Below, one piece after another: positions 30,535 to 39,520 of a stretch of 64,000 nt of DNA. Numbering within the stretch: the first letter of the stretch is position 1; every line of letters begins with the position of its first letter. The translations under genes were made by a program, and so were the position numbers. The stretch lies in NCBI GenBank assembly GCA_963708115.1, contig CAVPRX010000001.1, positions 372,001 to 436,000 of the forward strand. The letters are read 5' to 3'. The stretch comes from VRUE01 sp963708115 (GTDB taxonomy: Bacteria; Actinomycetota; Thermoleophilia; Solirubrobacterales; 70-9). Below the pieces are notes generated by a model that saw only the letters and a program-made list of their open reading frames with translations, made no database searches and was not told where the DNA came from.

Positions 30535-31200
30535 CTAGCTCTTTCCGGGCTGCGGCACTATGCGGATGTAGGGGCGGGGCTCCTCCCAGCCGTCCGGGTA
30601 GGTCTCCTTCGCTTCGTCATTGGAGACCGAGCCGGCGATGATCACGTCGTCGCCCTGCTGCCACTGGGCCGGGGTGGCGACTTTGTGCTTGGCGGTGAGC
30701 TGGAGCGAGTCGATCACGCGCAGGACCTCGTCGAAGTTGCGCCCGGTCGTCATCGGGTAGACAAGGATGAGTTTGATTTTCTTGTCCGGGCCGATGACGA
30801 AGACGTTGCGGACGGTCTGGTTGTCGGCCGGGGTGCGGTCCTCGGCATTGCCCGAGACGTTCCCCGGCAGCATCCCGTAGAGCCTGGCGACGTTGAAGTC
30901 GGTGTCGCTGATGATCGGGTAGTTCGGCGCCGTCCCCTGCGTGTCCGCGATGTCCTTCGCCCACTCCTCGTGCCTGTCGAGCGGGTCGATCGAGAGGCCG
31001 ATGATCTTCACGCCTCGCTTCGCGAACTCGGGCTCGATGCTCGCCATGTAGCCGAGCTCCGTCGTGCAGACCGGGGTGAAGTCCTTCGGGTGCGAGAACA
31101 GCACAGCCCAGGAGTCGCCGATCCAGTCGTGGAACTTGATCCGCCCCTCGGTCGTCTCAGCCTCGAAATCGGGTGCTACGTCGCCAAGTTGCAGCGCCAT
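30535..31200 (-). CDS. 1-Cys peroxiredoxin (Prx6 type)
   Basis: 221 residues. Peroxidatic Cys in KDFTPVCTTELGYMASIEPE, with GLSIDPLDRHEEWAKDI, and the long C-terminal domain (YPMTTGRNFDEVLRVIDSLQ, TPAQWQQGDDVIIAGSVSND, EEPRPYIRIVPQPGKS) of the Prx6 group. A resolving Cys is not apparent. Removes H2O2 and organic hydroperoxides. Convergent with the Nudix gene at 8 bases. Confidence 0.95.
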   Translation of the reverse strand: MALQLGDVAPDFEAETTEGRIKFHDWIGDSWAVLFSHPKDFTPVCTTELGYMASIEPEFAKRGVKIIGLSIDPLDRHEEWAKDIADTQGTAPNYPIISDTDFNVARLYGMLPGNVSGNAEDRTPADNQTVRNVFVIGPDKKIKLILVYPMTTGRNFDEVLRVIDSLQLTAKHKVATPAQWQQGDDVIIAGSVSNDEAKETYPDGWEEPRPYIRIVPQPGKS

Positions 31201-31240
31201 CGGACCAGCTCCTTTCGCTTTCAGCGTATTGCCTTAATTC

Positions 31241-31690
31241 CTATCCGAGTTTAGCTATATCGATTCCCTGGCCGGCGACGGTGACTGGAATGCGCCAGCG
31301 CTCGCCCGCCGCCTGCACGATCGAGCTCCCTCGCTCGAGGATCGCGGAGCTAACACTGCCATCACCCTCGTAGACGAAACGCCGCACCGGCGTTTCGACC
31401 AGCCGCTCCATGAAGCGTTCGAGTCGCGGGCCGTGAATCGCCTCGAGGTTCTCGGCGGGACCCTCGGCGGAGCCGAGCAACCAGTACACCGCGGCCACGT
31501 CGCCGACCAGGTCGAGCACAGTTCCGGGGTCCTCGGGGTCGGCGAGGGCGGGCTCAATCCCGGCTGCCTCGATCGCCGCCAGTCCCTCCTCGCGGCGGCT
31601 CGTCCCGCGCACCTGCCAGCCCTCGGCAAGCAGCCGCTCCCCGAGCAGCCGCCCCCGACAACCACAGCCGACGATCAGCGCCCGCGCCAC
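31241..31690 (-). CDS. Small NAD(P)-binding protein
   Basis: 149 residues. A Rossmann beginning (VARALIVGCGCRGRLLGERL, then QVRGTSRREEGLAAIEAAGI) is followed by a short body ending in FVYEGDGSVSSAILERGSSI and GIDIAKLG. The catalytic Tyr-x3-Lys of full SDR proteins is absent, and it is half the usual length of epimerases (about 300), so it may be a binding or regulatory protein. GTG at 31690 is the first start at the Rossmann strand. Confidence 0.65.
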   Translation of the reverse strand: MARALIVGCGCRGRLLGERLLAEGWQVRGTSRREEGLAAIEAAGIEPALADPEDPGTVLDLVGDVAAVYWLLGSAEGPAENLEAIHGPRLERFMERLVETPVRRFVYEGDGSVSSAILERGSSIVQAAGERWRIPVTVAGQGIDIAKLG

Positions 31691-31703
31691 AGAGGACAGG
31701 CCC

Positions 31704-31991
31704 TCAAAACTCGGACGGGTTGCGACGGAGCCGCTCCAGCTCCTCCTCTTCGACCTCAGCCCGCAGCTTTCTCTCGTCGACCTCGTCAGCGCCACGACGG
31801 CGGCGCATCTCGTTCTGCGCCTCCAGCATCTGGCGCACGTCGTCGATCTCGTTCTGCGCCTCGACTGCGGGGCTGCGCGTCGGTTTCCAGTCGACCAGCT
31901 CGGCGCTGCTGCCCTGGTAGAAGTGGCCGATCAAGAGCAGAACGCCGATGATCACGGCCAGCATGCCGATGGTGAGGAGGACGAAACCCAT
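31704..31991 (-). CDS. Single-helix membrane protein with acidic coiled-coil tail
   Basis: About 95 residues. Membrane helix FVLLTIGMLAVIIGVLLLIG is followed by AVEAQNEIDDVRQMLEAQNE and the charged helix RKLRAEVEEEELERLRRNP. The tail would form a coiled coil outside or inside the membrane. ATG at 31991; TTG at 32012 is possible. Upstream of the NAD-binding gene with a 13-base gap, divergent from thiolase. No family known. Confidence 0.65.
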   Translation of the reverse strand: MGFVLLTIGMLAVIIGVLLLIGHFYQGSSAELVDWKPTRSPAVEAQNEIDDVRQMLEAQNEMRRRRGADEVDERKLRAEVEEEELERLRRNPSEF

Positions 31992-32038
31992 GCCGCTGAG
32001 GATACGCCGCAATCCCGTGTCGCATTTAATGCCGAGTG

Positions 32039-33241
32039 ATGACTGACGCGTACCTGATCGATGCGGTCCGCACGCCGATGGGCTCCTACCGCGGCGCGCT
32101 CTCCACCGTGCGTCCCGACGACCTCGCCGCCCACGTCGTCCGCGCCGTCGTCGAGCGCACCGGGGTCGACCCGGCCGAGATCGCCGACGTCTACTTCGGC
32201 GCCGCCAATCAGTCGGGCGAGGACAACCGCGACGTGGCGCGGATGGCGGCGCTGCTCGCCGGCCTGCCCGACAGCGTTCCGGGGGCCACCGTCAACCGCC
32301 TCTGCGCCTCGGGCCTCGAGGCGGTCAACTGCGCCGCCCGCGCGGTCAAGCTCGGCGAGGGCGACTTCTACCTCGCCGGCGGGGTCGAGTCGATGAGCCG
32401 GGCCCCCTGGGTCGTCGGCAAGCCGGAGCGCGCCCTGCCCCGCGGCGAGCAGACGATGCACGACACGACCCTGGGCTGGCGCTTCGTCAACCCGCGCATG
32501 GCCGGGCTCGGCGTCTCGACCGAGTCGATGGGCGAGACCGGCGAGAACGTCGCCGAGCGCTACGGGGTCAGCCGCGAGGACCAGGACGCCTTCGCCCTGC
32601 GCAGCCACCAACGCGCGGTCGCCGCCACCGAGGCCGGGCTGTTCGCCGAGGAGATCATCCCGATCGAGGCACCCAAGGGACGGCGCGAGACGGTCTTGGT
32701 CGAGGCGGACGAGGGCCCGCGCCCCGACGCCTCGCTGGAGAAGATGGCGAAGCTCCGGCCCGCCTTCCGCGAGGGCGGCACGGTCACCGCCGGCAACGCC
32801 TCGACTCTCAACGACGGCGCCGCCTGCCTCCTGGTCGCCTCCGAGGCGGGCGTCGAGAAGCTCGGCGCCGAGCCGCTGGCACGGGTTCTAGCCAGCGGCG
32901 TCGCCGGCGTCGATCCCGCCTACATGGGGATCGGCCCCGCGGTCGCCGTCCCCCGCGCCCTTGCCGCCGCCAAGCTCAGCCTCGACCAGATCGACCTGAT
33001 CGAGCTCAACGAGGCCTTCGCCTCGCAGGTACTCGCCTGCGCCGGCGAGCTCGGCATCGAAGAAGACCGCCTCAATGTCAACGGCGGCGCGATAGCCCTC
33101 GGCCACCCGCTCGGCTGCTCCGGCGCCCGCATGACCGGCACGTTGATCCGCGAGCTCCGACGCCGTAAAGCCCGCTACGGCATCGCCACCATGTGCGTAG
33201 GCGTCGGCCAGGGCCTGGCAACGGTCTTCGAAGCGGTCTGA
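32039..33241 (+). CDS. Acetyl-CoA acyltransferase (thiolase)
   Basis: 400 residues. The nucleophilic Cys lies in ATVNRLCASGLEAVNCAARA; the C-terminal pair is GGAIALGHPLGCSGARMTGT and TMCVGVGQGLATVFEA (His and second Cys). Cleaves 3-ketoacyl-CoA in beta-oxidation, or condenses acyl-CoA in reverse. The ATG at 32039 is chosen; a GTG one codon upstream overlaps. Together with the downstream acyl-CoA dehydrogenase, hydratase and hydroxyacyl-CoA dehydrogenase it provides a complete beta-oxidation set. Confidence 0.95.
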   Translation: MTDAYLIDAVRTPMGSYRGALSTVRPDDLAAHVVRAVVERTGVDPAEIADVYFGAANQSGEDNRDVARMAALLAGLPDSVPGATVNRLCASGLEAVNCAARAVKLGEGDFYLAGGVESMSRAPWVVGKPERALPRGEQTMHDTTLGWRFVNPRMAGLGVSTESMGETGENVAERYGVSREDQDAFALRSHQRAVAATEAGLFAEEIIPIEAPKGRRETVLVEADEGPRPDASLEKMAKLRPAFREGGTVTAGNASTLNDGAACLLVASEAGVEKLGAEPLARVLASGVAGVDPAYMGIGPAVAVPRALAAAKLSLDQIDLIELNEAFASQVLACAGELGIEEDRLNVNGGAIALGHPLGCSGARMTGTLIRELRRRKARYGIATMCVGVGQGLATVFEAV

Positions 33242-33258
33242 CCCATCGTCCCCAATAG

Positions 33259-33304
33259 CTTCTGTCGCCTTTTGATCCCTATAGGCATAAGAACGCGACA
33301 GAAG
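33259..33304 (+). repeat. Inverted repeat between thiolase and aminotransferase genes
   Basis: CTTCTGTCGC (33259-33268) and GCGACAGAAG (33295-33304) are perfect 10-bp arms around a 26-base spacer that is AT-richer than the surroundings. Could act as terminator of the thiolase message or as an operator for the genes that follow. Confidence 0.45.
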
Positions 33305-33330
33305 TTCGGGGGCGGTAGCCTCGCGCGGCG

Positions 33331-34131
33331 ATGACCAAGCTCAAGGAACTGGCGAGTGTCGATGGGCAGGTAACCCCCACCGCCGAGGCGATGGTGCCGA
33401 TGAAGGACGACGGCCTCTACCGCGGCGACGGCGCCTTCGAGGTGATCCGGCTCTACGAGGGCAGGCCCTTCGCGCTCGGCGACCACCTCGACCGCTTGGA
33501 GCGCTCTTCCACGGCGATCCGGCTCGAGTTCGACCGCGCCGCGCTGGAGCGGGAGATCGACGCCCTGCTTCGCGAGGCCGGCGGACCGGATGGGCAGCTG
33601 CGCCTGATCGTCACCCGCGGCGGTCGCCGTATCGCCGCGGTCGAGCCGATCCCGGCACACGCCGAATCCCTGAGCCTCGCCACTGTCACCTACTGCCCGA
33701 GTGTGATCCTCACCGGGGTCAAGTCGCTCTCCTACGCGGCCAACATGCAGGCGACGCGGCTTGCCAAGGAGCAGGGGGCCGACGAGGCCGTGCTGGTCCA
33801 ACCCGAAGGGACCGTGCTCGAGCCACCGACGTCGGCGATCTTCTGGGTCTCACCGCAAGGCGGACTGCGCACCCCGGCGCTCGACGTCGGCGTGCTCGAG
33901 TCGATCACCCGCGACCGTCTGGTCAAGGCGCTCGACGTCGAGGAGGGCGCCTGGCCCGTCGCCGACCTGCGCAACGCCGGAGAGGCCTTCCTCGCCTCGA
34001 CCACCCGGGAGATCCAGGCGGTCTCCGCGATCGACGGTCGCGAGCTGCCCGAGGCCCCCGGCCCCCGCACCCGCGAGGCCCAGGAGGCGTTCGCGGCAAC
34101 CCTGCGGGACGAGCTTTCGAAAGACGACTGA
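33331..34131 (+). CDS. Class IV aminotransferase (BCAT/ADC-lyase type)
   Basis: 266 residues. PLP Lys in GVKSLSYAANMQATRLAKEQ, with GADEAVLVQPEGTVLEPPTS and AFLASTTREIQAVSAIDGRE matching the fold IV phosphate-binding loops. N-terminal DGLYRGDGAFEVIRLYEGRP. Could be a branched-chain or D-amino acid aminotransferase or a 4-amino-4-deoxychorismate lyase; the sequence features do not separate them with confidence. 14 bases before the acyl-CoA dehydrogenase gene. Confidence 0.88.
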   Translation: MTKLKELASVDGQVTPTAEAMVPMKDDGLYRGDGAFEVIRLYEGRPFALGDHLDRLERSSTAIRLEFDRAALEREIDALLREAGGPDGQLRLIVTRGGRRIAAVEPIPAHAESLSLATVTYCPSVILTGVKSLSYAANMQATRLAKEQGADEAVLVQPEGTVLEPPTSAIFWVSPQGGLRTPALDVGVLESITRDRLVKALDVEEGAWPVADLRNAGEAFLASTTREIQAVSAIDGRELPEAPGPRTREAQEAFAATLRDELSKDD

Positions 34132-34145
34132 CGAGAAGGAGCGAG

Positions 34146-35316
34146 ATGGACTTCCAGTTGACCGACGAGCAGCGCCTGATCTCCGAAACCGCGCGTGAAT
34201 TTGCCGACAAGGAGATCGCCCCGCGGGTCAAAGAGAACGACCGCGCCGCCCGTTTCGACCGCGAGCTGGCGAGCAAGCTGGGCGAGGTCGGCTACCTCGG
34301 CGCGCCGGTCGCGGAGCAGTACGGCGGCCGTGGCCTCGACTACATCGGCTACGGGCTGATCGTCGAGCAGGTCGGCCGCGCCGACTCCTCCGCCCGCACG
34401 GTCGTCTCGGTGCAGACCTCGCTGGTCGCCGGCTCGATCGAGAAGTGGGGAACCGAGGAGCAGAAGCAGAAGTGGCTGCCGCGGCTTTGCTCGGGCGAGG
34501 CGCTCGGCTGCTTCGGGCTGACCGAGCCGGACACCGGCTCCGACGCCGCCAACCTGCGCACCCGCGCGACCAAGACCGACTCCGGCTGGTCGATCAGCGG
34601 CCAGAAGATGTGGATCAGCGCTCGGCAACTTCTCCGAGGTGGCGTTGATCTTCGCCCAGACCGACCCCGAGAAGAAGCACCGCGGCCTCGCCTGCTTCCT
34701 CGTCCCGACGGCGAACGAGGGCTTCACCACGCAGGAGATCCACGGCAAGCTCGGGCTGCGCTCCTCCGATACCGCCGAGCTCTCGCTCGACAACGTCGAG
34801 GTCGGCGAGGACGCGATGCTGGGCGAGATCGGCGACGGCTTCAAAGTCGCGATGAGCGCGCTCGACAACGGCCGCTACAGCGTCGCCGCCGGCTGCGTCG
34901 GCATCTGCGACGGCTGCGTCGAAGCCTCGGTCGCCTACGCCAAGGAGCGCAAGCAGTTCGGCGTCCCCCTCGCCCGCTTCCAGCTCGTCCAGGAGATGAT
35001 CGCCGACATGATCGTCAAGCGCGACGCCTCGCGGATGCTCGTCTATCGCGCGGGCGTGCTGAAGGACGAAGGGGTGCCGAACACGATGGAGACCTCGGTG
35101 GCGAAGCTGCACGCGACGGAGGCGGCGGTCGAATGCGCCAACCTGGCGATCCAGGTCCACGGCGGCGCCGGCTACGTCGACGACTACCCGGTCGAGCGCT
35201 ACCTGCGCGACGCCCGCGTGACCACGCTCTACGAGGGGACGTCGCAGATCCAGAAGCTGATCATCGGCCGCGCCGCGACCGGGATCAACGCGATGACCCC
35301 GCTCGAGGCGGAGTAA
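34146..35316 (+). pseudogene. Acyl-CoA dehydrogenase gene with one frameshift
   Basis: Two halves of one enzyme lie in two frames. Codons 1-157 give DEQRLISETAREFADKEIAP, EQYGGRGLDYIGYGLIVEQV, CFGLTEPDTGSDAANLRT and GWSISGQKMWIS. The frame then moves one base, at about 34619-34625, into FSEVALIFAQTDPEKKHRGL, LDNGRYSVAAGCVGICDGCV, FQLVQEMIADMIV and TTLYEGTSQIQKLIIGRAAT, which carries the catalytic Glu in LYEGTSQ. With one base removed it would be about 390 residues, normal for the family. Homology across the break is continuous, so a sequencing or assembly indel is as likely as inactivation. Confidence 0.85.
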
Positions 35317-35324
35317 CGCTCGCG

Positions 35325-36095
35325 ATGGGTGACCTGGTCGAGAGCTCGCGCGACGGCCACGTCGCCCTGCTGCGCCTCAATCGCCCCGAGGCGCGCAACG
35401 CCCTCTCGCCGGAGCTGATGGAGGAGCTCGCCGCCGAGCTGGAGCGGCTCGATCCGGACCCGGAGGTTCGCTGCGTCGTCATCGCCGGCTCCGAGAAGGT
35501 CTTCGCCGCCGGCGCCGACATCAAGGCGATGGCAGAGCGCAGCTTCGAGGAGGCGCTGCGCCACCCCGCCGCCTCGTTCTGGCGGCGGCTCGCCGCGATC
35601 AAGACGCCGCTGGTCGCCGCGGTCTCCGGTTACGCGCTCGGCGGCGGCTGCGAGCTGGCGCTGGCCTGCGACATGATCGTCGCCTCCGAGAGCGCCGTCT
35701 TCGGCCAGCCGGAGATCAACCTCGGGATCATCCCCGGCGGCGGCGGCACCCAGCGCCTGGCGCGGGTGCTGGGCAAGCAGCGGGCGATGGAGTACGTGCT
35801 GACCGGCAAGCGCTTCGACGCCAAGGAGGCGCACGAGTTGGGCCTCGTCAACGAGGTGGTCGGCGCGGAGCGCTGGCTGGAGGCCGCGCTGGAGCTCGCC
35901 GGCACCGTCGCCGAGCGGCCGCCGATCGCCGCCCGGCTCGCCAAGCAGGCGGTGCTGGCAGCTGAGGAAACGGCGCTCGCGGCCGGCCTGGAGAACGAGC
36001 GCCGTCTCTATGAGCTGGCGATGGCGACCGAGGACCGGGTCGAGGGGATGAGGGCCTTCCTCGAGAAGCGCGAGCCGAGGTTCGAGGGCAGATGA
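35325..36095 (+). CDS. Enoyl-CoA hydratase/isomerase
   Basis: 256 residues. The oxyanion-hole strands VFAAGADIKAMAER and VSGYALGGGCELALACDMIV, and the Glu-containing FGQPEINLGIIPGGGGTQRL are typical crotonase-superfamily sites with both catalytic Glu positions plausible. Hydrates trans-2-enoyl-CoA. ATG at 35325; the ORF upstream in the same frame is the shifted part of the previous gene. Stop overlaps the next ATG (ATGA). Confidence 0.93.
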   Translation: MGDLVESSRDGHVALLRLNRPEARNALSPELMEELAAELERLDPDPEVRCVVIAGSEKVFAAGADIKAMAERSFEEALRHPAASFWRRLAAIKTPLVAAVSGYALGGGCELALACDMIVASESAVFGQPEINLGIIPGGGGTQRLARVLGKQRAMEYVLTGKRFDAKEAHELGLVNEVVGAERWLEAALELAGTVAERPPIAARLAKQAVLAAEETALAAGLENERRLYELAMATEDRVEGMRAFLEKREPRFEGR

Positions 36096-37291
36096 GCACC
36101 GGACGCGGGGTCGAGCGGGTCGGCGTCGTCGGCGCCGGCACGATGGGCGCGGGCATCGCCCAGATCGCCGCGCTCGGGGGCTACGAGACCCGCCTTCACG
36201 ACCCGGTCTCCGCGGCCCTGGAGGCGGGGGTCGAGCGGCTGCGCGGCGACCTGACAAAGGGCGCCCAGAGAGGCCGCTGGAGCGAGGACGACGCCGAAGC
36301 GGCCAGCGGCCGGGTCGGCGCGGCCGCGAGCCTCGGCGATCTCGGTGACTGCGACCTCGTCGTCGAGGCGGCGCCGGAGGACCTGGGGCTGAAGCGCGAG
36401 CTGTTCGCGGCGCTGGCCGCCGCCTGCGGCCCGGACACGATCCTCGCCAGCAACACCTCCTCGCTGCCGGTCGCCGCGATAGCCGCCGAGACCCCCGACG
36501 CCGAGCGCGTCGTCGGCATGCACTTCTTCAACCCACCGGCGCTGATGAAGCTGGTCGAGGTCGTCGCCACCGCGAGCTCGGCCGAGCCGGCGCTGGAGGC
36601 GACGACCGAGGTCGGCCGCCGCATGGGCCGCACGCCGATCCGCGCCAAGGACAGCCCCGGCTTCATCGCCAACCGCCTCGCCCGCCCCTTCAGCCTCGAG
36701 TCGCTGCGGATGCTCGCCGAGGGGGTCGCGGACGCGTCGACGATCGACCGCGTCGTCCGCGTCGGCGGCGGCTTCCGCATGGGCCCCTTCGAGCTGATCG
36801 ACCTGATCGGCCTCGACGTCAACCTCAGCGTCGCCCGCTCCTTCTACGCGCAGGGCGGCGAGCCCGAGCGCTGGCGGCCGAGCGCGATCCAGGAGGCCAA
36901 GGTCGCCGAGGGCAAGCTCGGACGCAAGAGCGGCGAGGGTTTCTACTCATACGGCGACGGGCCACACCGCGACGAGGATCCCGATCTGGGCGTCGACGCT
37001 CCCACCCTCGACCCAGCCGAGCTGGCTGGCATCCACCCGGCCGCCGAGGAGATCCTCCCCCGCCTCTTCGCCCAGATCGCCAACGAGGCGGCCTTCGCCC
37101 TCGAAGAGGAGATCGGCTCCCCGGCCGACATGGACACCGCGATGCGCCTCGGCTTCAACTGGCCCCGCGGGCCGCTGGAGCTGACCGAGCTGATCGGCGC
37201 CGGGAGAGCCACCGGCCTGCTGGAAGAGCTGCGCGAGCGAAACGGCGACGCCTACAGGCCGGCGCCGCGACTGTTCGCGGCCGTCAGATGA
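36092..37291 (+). CDS. 3-Hydroxyacyl-CoA dehydrogenase
   Basis: 399 residues. NAD-binding Rossmann GVVGAGTMGAGIAQIAALGG, family loop GMHFFNPPALMKLVEVVATA, KDSPGFIANRLARPFSLESL, and a second helical domain duplicated at the C-terminus (IANEAAFALEEEIGSPADMD, GFNWPRGPLELTELIGAGRA). Oxidises L-3-hydroxyacyl-CoA. Coupled to the hydratase by ATGA overlap. With the other genes it forms a compact beta-oxidation operon. Confidence 0.94.
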   Translation: MSTGRGVERVGVVGAGTMGAGIAQIAALGGYETRLHDPVSAALEAGVERLRGDLTKGAQRGRWSEDDAEAASGRVGAAASLGDLGDCDLVVEAAPEDLGLKRELFAALAAACGPDTILASNTSSLPVAAIAAETPDAERVVGMHFFNPPALMKLVEVVATASSAEPALEATTEVGRRMGRTPIRAKDSPGFIANRLARPFSLESLRMLAEGVADASTIDRVVRVGGGFRMGPFELIDLIGLDVNLSVARSFYAQGGEPERWRPSAIQEAKVAEGKLGRKSGEGFYSYGDGPHRDEDPDLGVDAPTLDPAELAGIHPAAEEILPRLFAQIANEAAFALEEEIGSPADMDTAMRLGFNWPRGPLELTELIGAGRATGLLEELRERNGDAYRPAPRLFAAVR

Positions 37292-37298
37292 CGGACGG

Positions 37299-39125
37299 AT
37301 GAGCGAACGCGACTTCGAAGAGGCACGCCGCGGCCTGGTCGCGCCCTTCGATCCACCGGTGGTCAAGAACGCGCAGGGCCGCGTCGTCTGGGACCTGCGC
37401 TCCTACGACTTCCTCGACGGCGAGCCACCGGACACCGCCCACCCGAACCTCTGGCAACAGAGCCGGCTGACCCGGATCGCCGGCCTCTTCGAGATCGCGC
37501 CCGGCTTCTACCAACTGCGCGGCTTCGATCTCTCGAACATGCACGTGGTCGAGGGAGACGAGGGGATCGTCGTGATCGACCCACTGGTCTCCGCCGAGAC
37601 CGCCGCCGCGGCACTGGCGCTCTACCGCGAGCACCGCGGCGAGCGTCCCGTCACCGGCCTGGTCTACACCCACAGCCACGTCGATCACTTCGGCGGCGCC
37701 AAGGGAGTCGTCTCGGCGGAGGAGGTCGAGGCGGGCCGGATACCCGTCCTCGCCCCGGCCGGCTTCCTCCACCATTCGGTCAGCGAGAACGTCTTCGCCG
37801 GCACCGCGATGGGCCGCCGCGCCGGCTACATGTACGGGGCACTGCTCGAGCGCGGGCCAGAAGGACAGGTCGGTTCGGGCCTGGGACAGACGACCTCGCT
37901 GGGGTCGATCACGTTGATCCCGCCGACGGTCGAGATCGGCGCAACCGGGCAGACCGAGATCGTCGACGGGGTCGAGATGACCTTCCAGCTGACGCCGGGC
38001 ACCGAGGCGCCGGCCGAGATGAACATTCATTTCCCCGCGGCAAAGGTCCTGTGCGTCGCCGACAACGTCGCCCGCTCGATGCACAACATCCTCACTCCCC
38101 GCGGTGCCCTGGTCCGCGATCCACTCATCTGGGCCCACTACCTGGATGAGGCGATCGAGCTGTTCGGCGCCCAGTCCGAGGTTCTCTTCAGCGGCCATCA
38201 CTGGCCCTGCTGGGACCGCGAGCGGATCGTCGACCTGCTCGAAAAACAGCGAGACCTCTACACCTACCTGCATGACCAGACCCTGCGCCTGCTCAACAAG
38301 GGCCACACCGGGCCCGAGATCGCCGAGCTGGTCGAGCTGCCACCGAGCCTCGCCGAGGAGTGGCACTGCCGCGAGTTCTACGGCTCGGTGAGCCACAACA
38401 CGAAGGCGATCTACCAGCGCTACATGGGCTGGTTCGACGGTAACCCAGGCCATCTATGGGAGCACCCGCCGGTCGAGCAGGCGCGCCGCTACCTCGATTT
38501 CATGGGCGGCGCCGAGGCGGTGCTGGAGAAGGCGCGCCTTTCCTTCGAGCAGGGCGACTATCGCTGGGTCGCCGAGGTCGTCAACCACGTCGTCTTCGCC
38601 GAGCCGGAGAACGAGGCGGCGCGGGAGCTGCAGGCCGAGGCGCTGGAGCGGCTCGCCTTTGGCGCCGAGAACGCGACCTGGCGCAACTTCTTCTTGATGG
38701 GAGCCAAAGAGTTGCGCGAGGGCATCGCCGGCACGCCTACCTCCGCCGCCCCGCCCGACATCGTCGCCAACCTCTCGGTGGAGCAGTTGCTCGACGCGAT
38801 GGCTATCCGGCTCAACGGGCCGCGGGCCTGGGACTCTCACCTGCGGATCGACTGGGTGATCGCCAGCCCCGACGAGGAGCACGCGCTGACCGTTCGCAAC
38901 GGCGTCCTCCGTCACCGCGCCGGCCGCCACCAGCCGCCTCCCGACGCAGCCCTGCTGATCGACCGCGAGGCGCTCGATCAGCTGCTGCTCAAAACCGCCG
39001 ACATCGGCGAGCTCATCGAGAGCGACCGCCTGAGGTTCGAGGGCGAGGGCGAGAAGATCGGTGAGTTGCTGGGCCTACTCGACGAACCGGATCCGGGTTT
39101 TCCGATCGTCACGCCAAGGGCTTGA
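37299..39125 (+). CDS. Alkyl sulfatase (SdsA1-type metallo-beta-lactamase fold)
   Basis: 608 residues. The zinc motif VYTHSHVDHFGGAKGV lies near residue 125; further metal-site segments TPGTEAPAEMNIHFPAAKVL and SGHHWPCWDRERIVDLLEKQ follow, then a dimerisation and C-terminal SCP2-like domain (NLSVEQLLDAMAIRLNGPRA, LRIDWVIASPDEEHALTVRN). Class III sulfatases hydrolyse primary alkyl sulfates such as dodecyl sulfate to alcohol and sulfate. No signal peptide is seen. Starts 7 bases after the dehydrogenase gene, so its alcohol product could feed oxidation. Confidence 0.93.
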   Translation: MSERDFEEARRGLVAPFDPPVVKNAQGRVVWDLRSYDFLDGEPPDTAHPNLWQQSRLTRIAGLFEIAPGFYQLRGFDLSNMHVVEGDEGIVVIDPLVSAETAAAALALYREHRGERPVTGLVYTHSHVDHFGGAKGVVSAEEVEAGRIPVLAPAGFLHHSVSENVFAGTAMGRRAGYMYGALLERGPEGQVGSGLGQTTSLGSITLIPPTVEIGATGQTEIVDGVEMTFQLTPGTEAPAEMNIHFPAAKVLCVADNVARSMHNILTPRGALVRDPLIWAHYLDEAIELFGAQSEVLFSGHHWPCWDRERIVDLLEKQRDLYTYLHDQTLRLLNKGHTGPEIAELVELPPSLAEEWHCREFYGSVSHNTKAIYQRYMGWFDGNPGHLWEHPPVEQARRYLDFMGGAEAVLEKARLSFEQGDYRWVAEVVNHVVFAEPENEAARELQAEALERLAFGAENATWRNFFLMGAKELREGIAGTPTSAAPPDIVANLSVEQLLDAMAIRLNGPRAWDSHLRIDWVIASPDEEHALTVRNGVLRHRAGRHQPPPDAALLIDREALDQLLLKTADIGELIESDRLRFEGEGEKIGELLGLLDEPDPGFPIVTPRA

Positions 39126-39126
39126 C

Positions 39127-39402
39127 TCAGTCCCGGTTGAGGCGGAGCATCGCCTCGTCGACGTAGCACCAGCTCCAGTCCTCGCCCGGCTCGGCGGAAC
39201 GAATCAGCGGGTGCCCGCTCGTCTCGAAATGGGCAGTCGCGTGTTTACCCGGGGAGTTGTCGCAGCAACCGATGTGGCCACAGCTATGGCACATCCGCAG
39301 ATGCACCCAGCTCATCCCCAGCCTCAGGCACTCCTCGCAGCCCGCGACCTCGCCCGGAGGCTCGAGGTACTCGACCGAGTCGATATGCGTGCAAGCCGGC
39401 AT
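39127..39402 (-). CDS. UBP-type zinc finger protein
   Basis: 91 residues. Cys and His spacing is that of the ZnF-UBP fold: ACTHIDS, GCEECLRLGMSWVHLRMCHS, CGHIGCCDNSPGKHATAHFE, TSGHPLIRSAEPGEDWSWCY. In eukaryotes the fold binds ubiquitin tails; bacterial copies are common in actinobacteria and of unknown role. Convergent with the sulfatase gene; stops are 1 base apart. Confidence 0.88.
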   Translation of the reverse strand: MPACTHIDSVEYLEPPGEVAGCEECLRLGMSWVHLRMCHSCGHIGCCDNSPGKHATAHFETSGHPLIRSAEPGEDWSWCYVDEAMLRLNRD

Positions 39403-39520
39403 CCGAATCCGACCTTAAACCATGACCCGAGCGGGCCTCACAAGTCAGACATTCGTCTACTACGACAAAGAGTTACAATCTGCGCGCCACACGTCACACC
39501 TGGCTCCCTAGTCTGGAGAT

